Below are positions 46,701 through 61,212 of a DNA stretch of 64,000 nt, in pieces; positions within the stretch are counted from its first letter, which is position 1, and the number at the start of each line of letters is the position of its first letter. The notes under the pieces are model-generated. The model did no database searches, was not told where the DNA came from, and saw nothing but the letters and a program-made list of their open reading frames with translations. Origin of the DNA: Dermatophagoides farinae (taxonomy: Eukaryota; Arthropoda; Arachnida; Sarcoptiformes; Pyroglyphidae). Made by a program: the position numbers and the translations under genes. The stretch is taken from assembly GCF_024713945.1 (NCBI RefSeq), contig NC_134677.1:124001-188000 (forward strand), given 5' to 3'.

Positions 46701-49700
46701 AAAATCGTTTAATTTTTTTGTTTCGTTTTCATTTTCTTTTCCACAAATGATGAAAAAAAAACCAGGAGCCATAGAGCGAATAATATGGTGATGGCGCCCT
46801 CACTAACACAGACATAAATAAATGGCAATCAAATAACGTAAATTGCTTTGTTGTTTGGTCCGAAAGAATAAAAGTTGAAACTTGATATTGACATCGTATA
46901 TATGGCCCATATAATAAACGTCAACATAGTCTCCACCATTTATGTGCATCATCATCCATTCAGCTCATACAATCAACAGCAACAAACCAGAAGAAAAAAG
47001 TCAAGGCAAGTCTTTATTTTTTTTTTCATTTATTAGAATTTTAAATTTTATGCCTTTTCATTCTTTCTTTATTGTCGTCGTCGTCGTCGTCGACTTTTAT
47101 TCCACTCAATTTTCACTCAAGCTTAAAACCTTGTACAATACAATGGTTTCCAAAGCAAATAGTTTCATCTTTTTTCTTTCGTTTACTTTGGTTGAATATC
47201 ACTGATTTAGTGGCAGTAGTTGGGATCATAAACTATGCTCGAATTTAAATTTGATCTTGCTTTGTATTATATTCTATATGATAACAATTGCTTTTTTTCG
47301 GTTTTTTGATTTATCTTGCAGACACACATACACACACACACATAGACAACATATGAATATTCAGCATATTCACCTTGAATATTTTATGATGAGAAAAATG
47401 AATATTCCACACACATATGTGTGTGTGTGTGTGTGTTGTCGCACAATCCTTTTATCTGGTCAGAATGATTGAACTGATTTGATAGAAATGATTATTATAC
47501 AATGATAATAGAATCAGAAGGCGAAATTCTTGTGTGTGTGTGTTTTTCTCATTATTAATGCATCTATTGTATAGAGTTGTCTTGCATCAATCATTTTTTT
47601 TCAACAAACAGTCGAGAATTATTGATTTTTTCATCATCATTCATGCCAAATGATGATAAAAATGATGGAGTGTAAATGTATGATTTTCATTCTAAATAAA
47701 CTAGATGTTTGGTCAGTTTCAATAACTTTTCAATCTATCAAATTGATCATGATGATAAATAAAGTTTGTCCCAAACACAAACACAAAATTCTAATCATAT
47801 CATTGCAATGTGCATCGCGAAATAATACTTTGAAAACTTTTCACCATCATCATAATCCTCTAAAAGAAAAATGAAATGAAATTAACCTTTTTTTCCCATA
47901 AACAATCAAAAAGAAAAACAAAAACAAAAACTTTTCTCTCGAAATCTCCTGTAATGAATGAATGATTATTTTGGGAGATGGGAAATTTGCCAGATACATG
48001 TCTATTGATATTGAATTTTGTAATTTTATGTGTTGTATATTCCATTACGATTATTACATTTTTTATTTTCTCAAAAATGATCAAGAGTTTATCGTTTTGT
48101 TTTGTAGTTTTTTTTGTGCTGAGATTTAAATTTTTATTCTCACTGTGAACACATATATTGATTTCAATTTCTGATACAACAACAACAACAAAAATTATGC
48201 AATATTCGATTTTTTTTCTATTTTGATTCAAATTTTTGACAGATTTCACTATGTCTGTGTGTGTGTGTTGGTTGTATGTTTTTCTTCAACATATGATCCA
48301 TGTACAAGCAGCAGGGAATGAACAAAAAAAAAACAGATTGACAAAGATTAGATCAATACAATATACAATTGTGTAGAAGCGCGCGGGCACGCGTACGGAA
48401 TACTAAAAACAAAAAATCTTTGTAAATGAGCTTTATTGTTTCAATCAAATGATTCTTTTTTTTATTAAATATGTCTGAATACACAATGAATGCAATATTC
48501 CCCTTTTGGTACCAAATGATGATTCTGATTCATTTACAGAACCGGTCCAAAAATCGTCGTACGTTTCTCTCTGCCATTCCTCCCACAACGACATTCATTA
48601 ACCATGGAACAAATGAGTTATCTTTTGTTGCTATTGCTGTTGGACATGCATACCTAATGATTTGGAAAATCTTTTTTTTTCTGTTCATTTCAAGCAACAA
48701 AAAAAAACATATATGACATGTATGAATTTGAATTTCATTTATTTCTCGTCGACTATTGTATAGTTCAATCGAGCGTATTTGTGTGTGTGTGTATGTGTGT
48801 TGGCAGCTTAGCATAGAATGAATATTTTTCCATTTGTCAATTGTCAAATGTCCAGGAAATCAAGGTTCTGCTGCTAGTCGTGGTGGTCGTCATTGTTTGG
48901 AATTTTGTGTTTTTTTTCCAAATTCTTGTTGTTGTAACTATTCCGAATTTAGTGAAAAAAAACGGAAAAAATTTAAACACTGTGAATTTTTTCTCTTTTC
49001 GTTTCATTTCATTTTTTTTTTGTTTTGTTTCGTTTCGGCAGACACAGACACACACATACACACATACATCTGAATGAAACGAGAAAGAAAAAAATTCAAA
49101 TTATAATATATCATCTCTCCATTTCTCTCTTCTCTCTCTCTCTCTCTCATTCTATACGGATCGCTATAATATTTCATTCGAATTTCGTTTTTCGTTTTGA
49201 TGCCTATGATGATGACGTGACTTGATCGTAGAATCATATCCACCACCACCACCACCAACAATAACAACAAATAATTTAGGAAAGAATAAATAAATATTCT
49301 CTCTCTCTCTTTTTTCTGGAAAAGTTATGATGTGGCAAACCCCGAATTGAGAATAAAAAAATGGCGATGAAAATTCACTTTTCAATAAATGATGCAGATA
49401 TTCGATATGTTTGTGTCAATATTTGAATGTTTTTTTTTTCTTCTCCTTCATCTTTGGTAAAGCCGAGGTGAATATTATTATTATTATTATTAGCTAGTAT
49501 AATACAACAGCAACTAGGTAAACATTTTGAGATTTTTATCAACAGAAGAATTGCCAATCGAATGATGACAAATTATTCAATTCCTTGTTATTCTTACAAT
49601 GGATTAAAATTTTTTTTTCAAAAAAAAAAAAAAATTTATTTGTATCGTTGTTGTTGTTTAGGTTATTTATCACATTTTGAAAAAAAAATGATCATCATGT

Positions 49701-52700
49701 TCAACAACAACTTTTCACACGAGATGTTTGTTTTAGTTTTTCCGTTGTGTAATGTAATATTAGGTTGGTTGGTTATCATAATATTATCATTATCATCATC
49801 ATTACTACTTCTGGGTGTTGTTGTTGTTGTTGTTGTTTGCCATTTTCATCTAACAATTTGTTTGATACTTGAATATTTCTATTTTTTTTCGAGCAGCAGC
49901 ACAACACATTCTTGATTTTTGTGTTTGTTGTTGTTGTTGTTGGTACCTTTATTTTTCACATACACACACATCTTCACACTCTACAAATAACAACAAACAA
50001 CACCGAAAAAAAGTGTGGCTATCCCATTCAAACATCAACATCATTATTATAAAACAACAACATCTGTTGTACCATTATTTTGGTAAATTGTGATATTTTT
50101 TCACTATTAATTTCATACTCACTCACAGATATATTAAAAAAAACAGAAATTCGTGGCTTGTTTTCTAAATATTCTTCATAGTTTTCAAGCTAAATAGATA
50201 CATGGTTGGATGAATGGAATGTGGAAAGAAGCAAAAAACAATGCAAAAAAAGTTGTCGTTTGTTTCTTTGATTCTTTTTTTTCGAGACATAAGATACGAT
50301 ACGACCCACAAAATAAGAAATGATGATGATGACCATTGACAATCACCATTATCATCATCATCATCATTATGATGACATTATTAAATGCGTGTGTGAGTGT
50401 GTGTTGAGAGCCATTATCATCATCAAAATGTTTGCAAAAGGAAACACACACACACACACACACGGAAAAATTACGGCTGTTACACCTCTGATTTGTTTTT
50501 TTTTGTCTTTTCGGAGAAATGAAAGAAAACCCAAATACACATAAAGTTCCATTAGCGAATATAATTTATATAGATTGGCAGATAATTTTTGTCAATTTAA
50601 CACGCATTTCTTTTGCTTGTTGTTGCAATGCAAACAATAAATTTTTTCTTGGTCAGTCATGGATCGCATTGTTTGCTTGTTAGGCTTGGTTGTTCGTTGC
50701 AATTTTCAACCACCCAGAAAAAAACAACAAAAACAACAACATCCACATGGCATTAATAATTAAATTTTAGTATTGTTTTTTTCCAGAACGAAATCTATAT
50801 TTTCTTTAAAAAAATCCTCAGTCATTATCCTTTATGAATTTTTCAAGTTGCTCTGTTCACTGATCTGGTTTGTTCTGTTTGTTCGTGATTCACTGTGTTT
50901 GTGCTTGAAAAATTTTATTTTCTAAACCAATCATTTTCCTGATAACGGGCTTCTTCTATATATAGAATGATCTTTTTTTTCTCAAAATTCCAAGGAATTA
51001 ACGTAGTTTGTTGTTGTAGAATTTTTGTTTCAGATAAAATCATATCCCATGTGACATGAACACACACACACACACACATACTCACTGCAATTCCCGTAAG
51101 TTGATTGGTCACCCAGAATTTTATAATTATAACCAACGCTATCTCTCAGTGTGTGTTTGCTGAAATGTTTGTTATTCTTGTCATATACTTACGTTAACTG
51201 ATGAACATTATTATTATTTAGATTATATCACAAAATGTGAATATGATCAAATCAAGTCTTTTACTTTATTTTTAAAAAATGCAAACAATACAGTGAAGCC
51301 TACATTCATTGTAGTGATGATAAAATCGCTGCCTCATTTTTTAATTGCTAAATGGAAAGAAAATTAAGTGATGATTATTTTTCTCCTTTTTTTTTGGTGA
51401 AATGAAAATAAAAATTTTACCATTTTTTTAGGTTTATGTGCAAATATTGCTTTTGTCACTTTTTTTTACCCATTGAGTCATTAATCTTTTTTCGGCTCTA
51501 TTCTAATTGAATTGGGCTAGTAGTAGCTAGCATCAAACTTGATTTTTTTTTTTTTTGATTTTGCTGCAGACAAGAAAAAAAACATCAGCAACAAAATAAG
51601 TTGAATATTTTTCTTTTTTTTTGTTCAGATTCAATTTCTCTGAAAGTCTATAGAGAGAATATATTATTTCCTTAATAACCGCGTAACATAAATCTAGATT
51701 TTCTTCTCCATGTAGATGTTAGTTATCGTCATCATCAGAATCCATTTGGGATTCAATAATCAAAAACTCAACAGACTGGAGGCAGACGGTTTTTTTTCCG
51801 AAAAATCTCTTTTTTTCAATTTTGTTTTAAACCAAATTTTGTTCTGAAAACAAATTTATTTCATTGTCAAAGGTGCTAAATTTGCATTATTACATGATGT
51901 ATATGTGTGATAATTTTTGGATGATGATGATGATGAATTTTGGAATGTAAATAGAAATTTTTCTTATAAACAAATAGTCATCATCAATATTGCTAAAATA
52001 AAATATAAATAGATTCAAATTTTGTTTCAAAAAAAAAAAAGAAAAGAAAAATTTGTTTTCAAAGGATTACAATTGAAAAAAAAACAAACAAACAAATATA
52101 ACAATTAGTAACAACAAAACAGGGTGGTTTTTTTTCATTGTTTCTCTCTTGTTCTGAAAATTAGCAAAGCAATAAATTATTTACACGAAATTCACACTTT
52201 TTTTTGTTATTATCGATAATTCCCAATATTTGTTAATACTCGAGATATGTATTTTGTGTAGTACTCTGGTACTTGTTTTGTTTTTGTATTCGTGTGTGTC
52301 TGTGTGTGTGTTTATCCCATTTTTACAAATTTTTTTTTATTTATTTTAATGTGTAGAAAGCGATTTAGATCCAGGTTTGAATAAATTTAATTTTGTTGTG
52401 CTGCTTTTGTTTCAGTCGCTCAATTTCAGTCGACTAATAAGAAGCACCACATCGCACACACACACACACACGCACATATCCATTGCATATAACCATCATT
52501 TAATTCACTTGATAGTGGTGTTCCAGTTTCGAATTTTTTTTTATTTATTTAAAACGTTCAATTAAAATAGATCCCGGGACAATGATAGTAGGTATCCTTT
52601 TTTTTTCTTGTTGTTGGCTCACTGTTTTAATGATTGTGTGTATGACAGTGGCTGCAGAGACAATGATCGGTTTAGAGCTTCAATTTTTAAAATGCAATGA

Positions 52701-52818
52701 ATATATTTTCAAATTACTTTGTGCGTTATTCTGTTGTTTTTACTGTTGTTTGGTTGATTCACGATGCAAATAATGATCCCGGGTATTTTTTTATTTTTAT
52801 TTTTTGTTAGTTTGCTCA
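43769..52818. other. 9 kb gene-poor, low-complexity region
   Basis: It is dominated by CA/TG, CAT, GA and poly-A/T runs (for example AC then GA runs at 45921-45955, and CT at 49130-49149). The open frames present are short and built from these repeats, with no conserved domain. Next to TERT the first few hundred bases should be its promoter. Undetected non-coding RNAs or distal regulatory DNA are possible. Confidence 0.5.
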
Positions 52819-53841
52819 CTATTTGATAATATATGCATGAACATTTTTATCTGGCATCGGTTCTAAATGATGCATCGGAAATACTTGGATGAAATCATTT
52901 TGAAATTCAGCTTCAGCTGAACCCATTGGTGGTGGTGATGATGAACCTAATGGATGATGTTGACCCATTTGATGTGATGAATTGATTCCTCCTTGCGATG
53001 TCAAACTAGTTATGGTTTGTTGATTGTATGGTTGTCGTAGACGCTGGTAACGTACAATCAAAACAAATGTTCCAATTAGAATGACCAGTACCAATATGCT
53101 GATCAATACGACCGTTATAAGCCAAGATGAAGAATTCGTACGATCATTATCTGGATCGCATATTGGCCGCACACGATGTGGTTGTCCATCAATTATCACT
53201 GTGGCTTGATCATGTTTAAGCTCATGGCCCGAAATACATTTACACATATGAATGGTTCGATTGATGCCACCAGCAACATTTTCGACAGTTAATTGACATT
53301 CACTATAATCTACAATACACTGTATATCACTTATACAACGTTCATCCAATTGTGCTACATGTAGACATGTCATTGCCAAATGTGTAATGTACGAACGATT
53401 CACAAAACTATCTACCTGGACGAAATTCGGTTTGCATTGACATTTTTTGCTCACTAAATTACATTGTGTATTATCAAATGGACAATCAGTTGTCTGGGAA
53501 CATGGTGCACGATATAATGCCTGTTGTTGTTGATTTCTACGATAACTTCCGGCACGATGTTCACAGTTGACTAATATGGATTGATATCCAACAATAACCA
53601 CCAATAATAAGCCTGTCAATAAATGGCCATAAAACATTGCTGCTGCCGCTGATGATGATGATGACGGTAACATGATCATCATTTTGATCAATGTTTGCTT
53701 CAATCCAAAACTAATGGCTTTTGACGACTTTTGTTGTTGTTGTTGTTCTCCATCACATTGTGGTGGTGATATGTGACAATCAATCATCAATGATGAATCA
53801 TGGATGGATATTGGTTGTAGTGGTGATGACGAGGATTTCAT
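52819..53841 (-). CDS. Cysteine-rich single-pass membrane protein, family unknown
   Basis: An intronless 340-residue frame with an internally consistent topology. An N-terminal Ser/Gln/Ala-rich stretch leads to a hydrophobic signal/anchor (FYGHLLTGLLLVVIVGYQSI, about 70-90). The extracellular part has about 13 Cys in two EB-like clusters (CSQTTDCPFDNTQCN...CQCKPNF and CISDIQCIVDYSECQ...CKCISGHE) and several N-glycosylation sequons. A clear transmembrane helix (WLITVVLISILVLVILIGTF, about 241) precedes a cytoplasmic tail with QPYNQQT and an acidic/aromatic end. It looks like an arthropod EB-module type I receptor or adhesion protein, but I cannot name it. The first Met (53841) may not be used. 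Later Mets at about residues 54, 56 and 69 would give a cleaner signal peptide. Confidence 0.75.
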   Translation of the reverse strand: MKSSSSPLQPISIHDSSLMIDCHISPPQCDGEQQQQQKSSKAISFGLKQTLIKMMIMLPSSSSSAAAAMFYGHLLTGLLLVVIVGYQSILVNCEHRAGSYRRNQQQQALYRAPCSQTTDCPFDNTQCNLVSKKCQCKPNFVQVDSFVNRSYITHLAMTCLHVAQLDERCISDIQCIVDYSECQLTVENVAGGINRTIHMCKCISGHELKHDQATVIIDGQPHRVRPICDPDNDRTNSSSWLITVVLISILVLVILIGTFVLIVRYQRLRQPYNQQTITSLTSQGGINSSHQMGQHHPLGSSSPPPMGSAEAEFQNDFIQVFPMHHLEPMPDKNVHAYIIK

Positions 53842-56800
53842 TTAAAAATTTAAATTATCAATCAATTATTGATTATTGATTATAGATCATGATGCACCGA
53901 ATTTTTTTTCAAACCACCACCGTCGTCACGATTGTTTAATTGGTATTTTCTAGGCCAAATTTTCACAAAACACAAATTAAATTAACAAACAAACAAACAA
54001 GCGAAGAAAGTATTGAAAAATCAACAAATTCAATTATGGATCATTTTTATCTAATAAACCACCGACTGTCATATCACGTACACACATGATCTATGATGAT
54101 GATGATGATGATGATTGGAGAATTATGGCAATATAATGATGTATGTAGGAAACGTTTGCTTTTTGGTTGAACATTAATTGTCACTTTAGTTCTTAAATGA
54201 CAAACAACAACTTAATTTTCCTCAATAGTCATTTCATTTTATCAAAGCCAAAATGTTGTTGTGTGACGAAAAAAATTTTTTTTTTTTTTTCAAAATTAAA
54301 CTAAAGCCGCCAACTTGCGAATTCAAGAGCAGAGTTTCGTTGTCGTTTGCAATGGAATGAATGAAGCATACCTCCTTTTTGTATTTGTTGTGTGTTTCAT
54401 CAATTCACACAACTAGGTCTGGCTATAAAAATGACTATAGCATCTATCAACTAACCAACCGATTTCAGGATTATATATTATGAACCATCAACCACTAGAA
54501 GCACTAACCATTCTCTGTCGCTATGTGTAAGTGTGTTTGAAATACAGCTAATGGCCCATTGTCTATTGACATTGACTACTACTGTTTTGCTTCTCTTTCT
54601 TTAGTTGAAAACTGGGACCTTTTGCCAGCCCAAAAAAAAAAATATATAACCATTCACTGTTTTTTTATTTCCAACGTTGTTTGTTTGTTTGTTACAGAGT
54701 TTGAACAGATTTTTATATTTGCACTAATGCCAGAATGTACACATTCAATGAGATCACATAGTTTCAGGACATAAAAAAAGCAAAAAAAAAAATTATGACA
54801 AAAAAAATAAAAAAAAGAAAAACGATGATTTCTTTTCATTGAATCAAAATTGTTTATTATGAGTTATGTAATGATATAGATTGTATTTGTGTGCTTGTCT
54901 CCTTGTTGTTGTTGTTGTAATATTTTTTTTTTGATTGCCATCGACTTCTTGCTACATTTAGCGTTAGTGAGAGGCTTTATAAAAATAGAAATCGTTTTCG
55001 TTTTTCCACTATGCATCTCATTTGAACAAGTTTCTTTTTTTTCACCAAAAAAAAAAAAAACAACAACAACAACAACAACGATGATGATGATAAGTCGCAC
55101 TTAATGTCAAAAACAGAATTCTGATTCAAAACAAAAGTTATCCTAAAATGGCAGCTTCACTGCCTTAATTGAAACATTTAGATCTATGCTACGCCAGACG
55201 ACAGGTATCGATCCGATTGGAATTTATTAAGAATTTTTTTCCTTTCATTGTGAATTAATGATAATTTTTTTTTATTGGCTTAAATTGACAATTCATTCCG
55301 TTGATTCCCAAGTGATTTGATCCGAAAATGAAAATTATTTTTTTTTTTTTGGCTTCTTCATCAATGTGCATCCATTCAACATTTAATTGTTCTGTCTGGT
55401 TTATAATTCTATCATCGTGGATACACAATATTGGTCTCACCATTTCATAACTTGTGATAATCATTGTCATCAATATGTCTACGAGATTCTAGTTTACTTT
55501 ATTCTACTGCTGAAAATGTAGTAGGAAATTCAAGCAAAGAAAAAAGTTTGCAACAAAACTTTCTCTCTGTTGGTTCAGTTTTTGGCTTGTTTGCAAAAAT
55601 AATTGTTTGACATTCCTTGTTTGACACACACACACACAAGGAATACCAGAGAGTATCATTCAATATCATTCTTATTTATAGGAGCCATACACACACACAA
55701 GGCAACAAAAAAAGTGATGCAAAACAATTACTCGATGAAAGAGTGAACAGAAAAAAATTGCTTCCAATTTCCCGAATTCTATCATTTCATTCATTGATTC
55801 ATTCATATTTTTTTCCTCATCATCACACCAAATGATTCCCGAAACTCACGGGCATTCATTCATCTTTGTCCGATGAAATGCAATAGTTAGTTAGTTAGTT
55901 GGTTGGTTGGTTGATCGATTGTTTGTTTTTTGTTTTTTGTTGTTGTTGTTGTTATCGAAAATATTGAGTGAAAAATTGTTAGAAAAAAAAATCTGCTTGC
56001 CGCTTTTTTTCGCTGTTTTCACATGGAATTATAATGTGAAATTAATTTTTTTTAAACATAAACACAACCAACCAAATAAATAATAAAATAAACAGCAACA
56101 TTACACAAACAGATTGATCAATATTGATCGTGGATCCATTACATGCATTCTACTATCCCATATGTACTCCATACACCACTATAAACCAATTAGGGTAATA
56201 GTGAAAACAAAACAAAAAACAAAACAAAATAGAATAATGATTCTATGGCTCCATACTGATAAAACACTATTGCGATTTTAATACTTTAAGTAGTTGTGCA
56301 TCAATGCAATGGCAATAAACAATAAAACAACAACGAAAGAAAGAACATATCATTTGTATATCATGCAACCATTCTTTGATTATTTTAGATTATTCCACAT
56401 ACATAGCGAAAAAAGAAGAAGAAATCAGATTTATTTTTTCTCTTTAGATAGATATATATATATAGACGCACAAATAACCGATTCTATTGTGTTCCATTTG
56501 GAATTGGAAATGAAATTCCATTCTCACAAACAATGTAGTGTGTGTGTGTGTGTGGTATATGGTCCAATCATTGATTTTCAATGAGCTCTCTCTTTCTCAC
56601 TCTCTTTACAAACACATCATATTTGCCTGTTATGATTTTGATAATAAAAAATAAAGTGAAAAAAAAATTGGAAAAAAAGAAAGAACCATGGTTATGACGG
56701 TTTGATTTTTTTGTTCAATTTTTCTCTCAATCCACTTACGTATGTAGTAATGTTATATTAGCCATATCAAAAACACAGAGAATTATGTCAAAAATTAGAA

Positions 56801-59656
56801 GCTTCTTATGTGAATGAATATGAAATGGCAAAAGAAAAGAGATTTTCTAAATTTCAAACAACAATCATTTTGTCAATAGATTTTTTCTGACAGTAAATGT
56901 AAAATGTTTGCGATACACGCACACATACACAGTGTTATTATTATTGTTATTTTAGTGCAAAACGATATGTCCTTATTATAGGGATAACAGTCTTATTTCT
57001 CTCTTTTTTTTCTCTCCTTCTCTAAATGATAATTTCATGATCGATGACATAATTGTTGGTGATGATGTGTATTCCATGTGCGCATATTACACCGCCACCA
57101 CCAACAAATGACAGTCAATTATAATTATATATATGTTGAAAAGAATGGATAAAAAGCAAACAAAATCGATCTCAATTGAATCACTTATTTTTATTTCACT
57201 TTCGATTCGTCGATTATTAATCTGGATTGCAAACAGCCAATCGATTAATTAATCGATAAAATATAAATTCATGAATTAAATTGAATTGGATGGCTCAATA
57301 AATTTGTCATATGATTGAACAAAAAAGTGTTGAAATTTCAAAGTCAAAATCAATCCCGTGACTTGTGTTATAAAGATAATAAATAAGAAAATAATCGTAT
57401 TGTTTTTCCAGGGTTAACAATACACAATGCTCAATTATTATTATTGTAAATTCATTGCCTGAAAACTTGCCTTTCCGATACACGCACTCACAATTGAAAT
57501 TTTTCGAAAAAAAACGAAAAAATCAATTTTTTTAATGATGCTCTCTCTCTCATTCAAATTGTGCTTTTGTGAATTTGATTTGTTTGATTAGATATTGTGA
57601 TGATAATGTTATTCTCCATTTTTTTTTGTGTGTGCATCCACTTGGGTATCTGGAAGCCATTATGTTCGTTTTTTTTTTCTTGGAAAAGAAAAATTCACAT
57701 CAATTCAAATGATGAGCACAAATAAAATGGCTCATTTCATTTTGCCGATGATGAAGGGAACATTACCTTTTTTTTGATTGAATGAATAATAAAGTTGTAG
57801 CCAAAAGAAAAAAAATTGTGAACAACCAATAAATCTGGTTTGGTTATTAATTTTTCTGGTGATTATTTCATGAATATGAATTTTTTTTTTTTTTTTTTTT
57901 GAAGATTTTCCATTTCAATACACACACAAACTGTGCTTTAATCATCATAAGAATTAATTCTGAAAATTTCAAAAGAACAGAGAATTCAGAATTGTTCTCT
58001 TTTTTTTGCATTTCTAATGACTTTTGTTTGCATCATCATCATCATCATTATTATGTTGATCTCACGCATTCACAATAATGATGATGGTCATATTACAGAT
58101 GACTGCATTTTCAATTCAATTCAAACAAAGAAAAAAAAATCTTTTATTTTCTTCCATCCACCCATCCTCACTGATGATGACTTTAGTCGAGGGCAAAAAT
58201 TTATTTATTTTTTGTTTTTTTATTATTAAAATGAGCATCAACACAGTAAATTCCAATGTTTTTCCAGTGAATCAAACACGCTGAACGATTTTCATCTTGT
58301 TCACTGTGTGTGGATGTGCAATGTGATCATTATTTGTTGTTGTTTTTGTTGTTGATGAAAGACTTTTTTTTATGTGGCACATTTGCCAAATATGGATCGA
58401 TTCACTGGTTCATTCATTTTGTTTGTTGAGCAATGACAGGAAACACCAGAAAAAAAATCAACAGAGAGAAAATAAAAAAAGCAAATATAATCTCCTCAAT
58501 GCCATCCTCTCTCTTGATTCTATTGAAGCATTAATGTTGTGTCCTGCTGCTGAGTTTCGTTAAATTGTTACTTGCCTTTAGGGCTACCGGATATACCAGT
58601 GATGTATGTGTTTATACGATGATGGCTGCTTTATTTTATGCTTTAAGATTCTTATTTTATTATATCAAACACACAAACAAACTATCTAGCTATCTATTGT
58701 CATTTTGTATTAAATTGGTTGACCGAATTATTTTTATTTTATTTTATTTTATTTTTGCTGTTGCTGGCGTCAATATATATCGTACAACAATCGTGACATT
58801 AGCAAATGCATTATTCCGTTCAAATTATCTATTTAGCTTCCTTCTTTTTTTTCCAATGTTGAAATTTTTTTTTTCGGTTAGTTGAGTGTGTATGAGAACA
58901 GCGGCTTTGAAAAAAAATATTGCTCTTCGATATCTCACGGTTACACTCCATAGTATACTACTATAGCGAAACATTACTCATGATTAAGAAAATTTCAACT
59001 TATCCTCAACTTGATTGTGAACGACAAATGTGTATCAAACAAAATGTTTTTTTTTGGCGGATAAGCAGTGTTTCTCTAGAAAAAAAAATCTTTGATCATT
59101 TATTGTAATAAATTTGTTTTTCACAAGATGATAACGAAGGAAAGATAAAGAGAAAAAAAATAAGCTACTGGAATCAACCTGGAATCACGACCGGCACTCT
59201 GCTATTCACATATATAGGATGGTTGCCCACTATATTCTCACACATTCTATGTTATTGTTAACAACAACCACAATCACACAGAATCATCATCATCATCTAT
59301 ATATACTCTGTTAACATATCATTACAAAAGACAATTTATCAATTGTCAATTAGAATAGAATTGTGTTTTGGCCAAAGCCTGCCTTTTTCTTTCTCTATCT
59401 GCTTTTTTTTAATATATCAAGGTGTTTTATAAACAAAAACAAAAATATTCTCCATGCTCTGCAGATTTAGATTTGTTTTTTTTTCCATTTTTGCAAATAA
59501 TAAATGTCTGATTTCTGGTCCAGTAAATTTTTTTTTCTTTCGAAAAAAACCCACACACACAATTCCAACATAAATCATTTTGTTTTGTCTGTCTTTCATA
59601 ATGATACACACATTTGTTTATTATTTAGCAAAAAACAAAACAAAACAAAAATAGAT
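53842..59656. other. 5.8 kb low-complexity spacer
   Basis: AT-rich DNA with CA, TTG and CAT runs and a 20 bp poly-T at 57881-57900. A hydrophobic 106-codon frame at 58565-58885 has no homology I can see and I do not call it. No RNA gene was recognised. Confidence 0.5.
57881..57900. repeat. Poly-T tract (20 bp)
   Basis: The longest homopolymer noticed in the window, and a place where assembly length is likely to be unreliable. Confidence 0.8.
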
Positions 59657-61107
59657 TCAATAGAATATTTCACTCAATCCATAACGAATAAAGAATGCAA
59701 TTAGAGTGCAAATAAATTGGATAATTAATAGTAATCGGGTTAACTGTGATTCTCGCATTGGTCCAAAAAATACCAACATTAGATTGATCAATGTTAAATT
59801 AGAACATTCATAGGTGGTCGTCGTTGTTGTGGATTTTGTTCCAATTTCACGATATTCAATTAGCCTTAGAAATGTTAATATTTTCAACATTAAATTAGCA
59901 CTTGCACTCATTTGGCTTCTTTGGGGCACAGTAAATGTACTTGGTTCCATTAGATCGGTTCGTGGATTGTATCTGCAACGATAAATTGATGATCAATCAA
60001 CCAATGTTGTTGTTGTTGTTGTTATTATTATCAAATGCACTTACTTGGGTAATCGATGTCGTGGACATGGTAGAAAATGAAACAATTGTGGACATGAATA
60101 TAGAAAATTAAATATTTGTGGCAGAAAAAACAGCAACATTGTTTTACTGAAATGTCCCAAAATGCCAACAACGGCAAATGTCATTCCAGCAAAATAACAG
60201 AATGTATCACCAACGAATATTCGGGCTGGATACCAATTGTAATGTAAAAGAGCACCGGTAACGGCCAAAAATGGTAACATCATGTTCAAAGAAAAAACAT
60301 GTGAATGGTAATGATTCGATGAACGCAACAATTCCACAAGATTGTAACTGATGATTGAAAGACAAATCAATAGACTTTGTCCAACTTCAAGACCATTAAT
60401 ACCGGCCAATATATTGATCGCATTCGTACAGAATACAGCCAACAAAGAAAGATAGACATAGTACAACAGGTTGAGATCTAGACTGAATCCTAGTAATGAA
60501 CGAAATGGTTTCGGAACAATAATCGTTGTATTATCATAGGTTAATGCATAAACCAATAATAATGGCAGACTAGCCAACGTGGGCAGCAATAATTTGACAC
60601 GCCACCTAAGATTCAAAACATCATCGGCGAATCCAAGAAAAAGCATACAACAGATTGACAAAAGTCCGGCTAAAAATTGAACAAACTATTTGAACAAGCC
60701 ATTGGTTATATCATGACAATGAATCAATCAATCAATCAATGCTTACCAAATGATGATGATTGTTAATAGTGAAGAGATCATGATTGAAATGATGATGATT
60801 TGATTTATATTGACTGAATTGTATTGGTATAAAACAGAATAGAATAATTAGATAGATGCATCCAGCAATCACACCTTGTGATTCGGGTCTAAATCAATCA
60901 ATCAGTGGAAAAAAAAGTTAAATTTCTTTATTATCATCACAAGAATGACACTGACATTTTTTTCGTTCGATCTTTTTTACATAGATCATTGCCGAATAAA
61001 TGAGCATCGATAAACATTGAGCTCATTTTTGGTATAACATTTTTCACGCCGAAATATGCCAATATCGACATGAATCCATTTATGTATAATGTATAATTGA
61101 TGTCCAT
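59657..61107 (-). CDS. DPAGT1: Dolichyl-phosphate GlcNAc-1-phosphotransferase (one-base offset at exon 2/3)
   Basis: This ER multi-pass enzyme makes GlcNAc-P-P-dolichol, the first step of N-glycan precursor synthesis (ALG7). Exons (high to low) are 60956-61107, 60747-60888, 60045-60669 and 59657-59972. Conserved blocks are [112 protein letters not shown] and [10 protein letters not shown]. The exon sum is 1235 nt, one short of a multiple of three. The frames on either side of the exon 2/3 junction (HHHL to AGLLSICC) are offset by one base. Adding one base gives 411 residues, against 408 in human. The ATG at 61107 gives the family's N-terminal length. The donor of exon 1 (AT|GTCAGT) is weak but phase and homology support it. 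Confidence 0.92.
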
Positions 61108-61212
61108 TTGTTCGTTTGATTCAATGATGATGTGGAATGAATCAAATTCAAAGTTTAGACAAAACACAAACACATCACACATGTGATTTGTTCTCAATAA
61201 CAATTTCATGCC

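Noticed and set aside
58565-58885. Hydrophobic 106-codon frame as a membrane protein gene
   Set aside because: T-rich DNA gives hydrophobic translations by chance; there is no family, no splice context and no codon signature.
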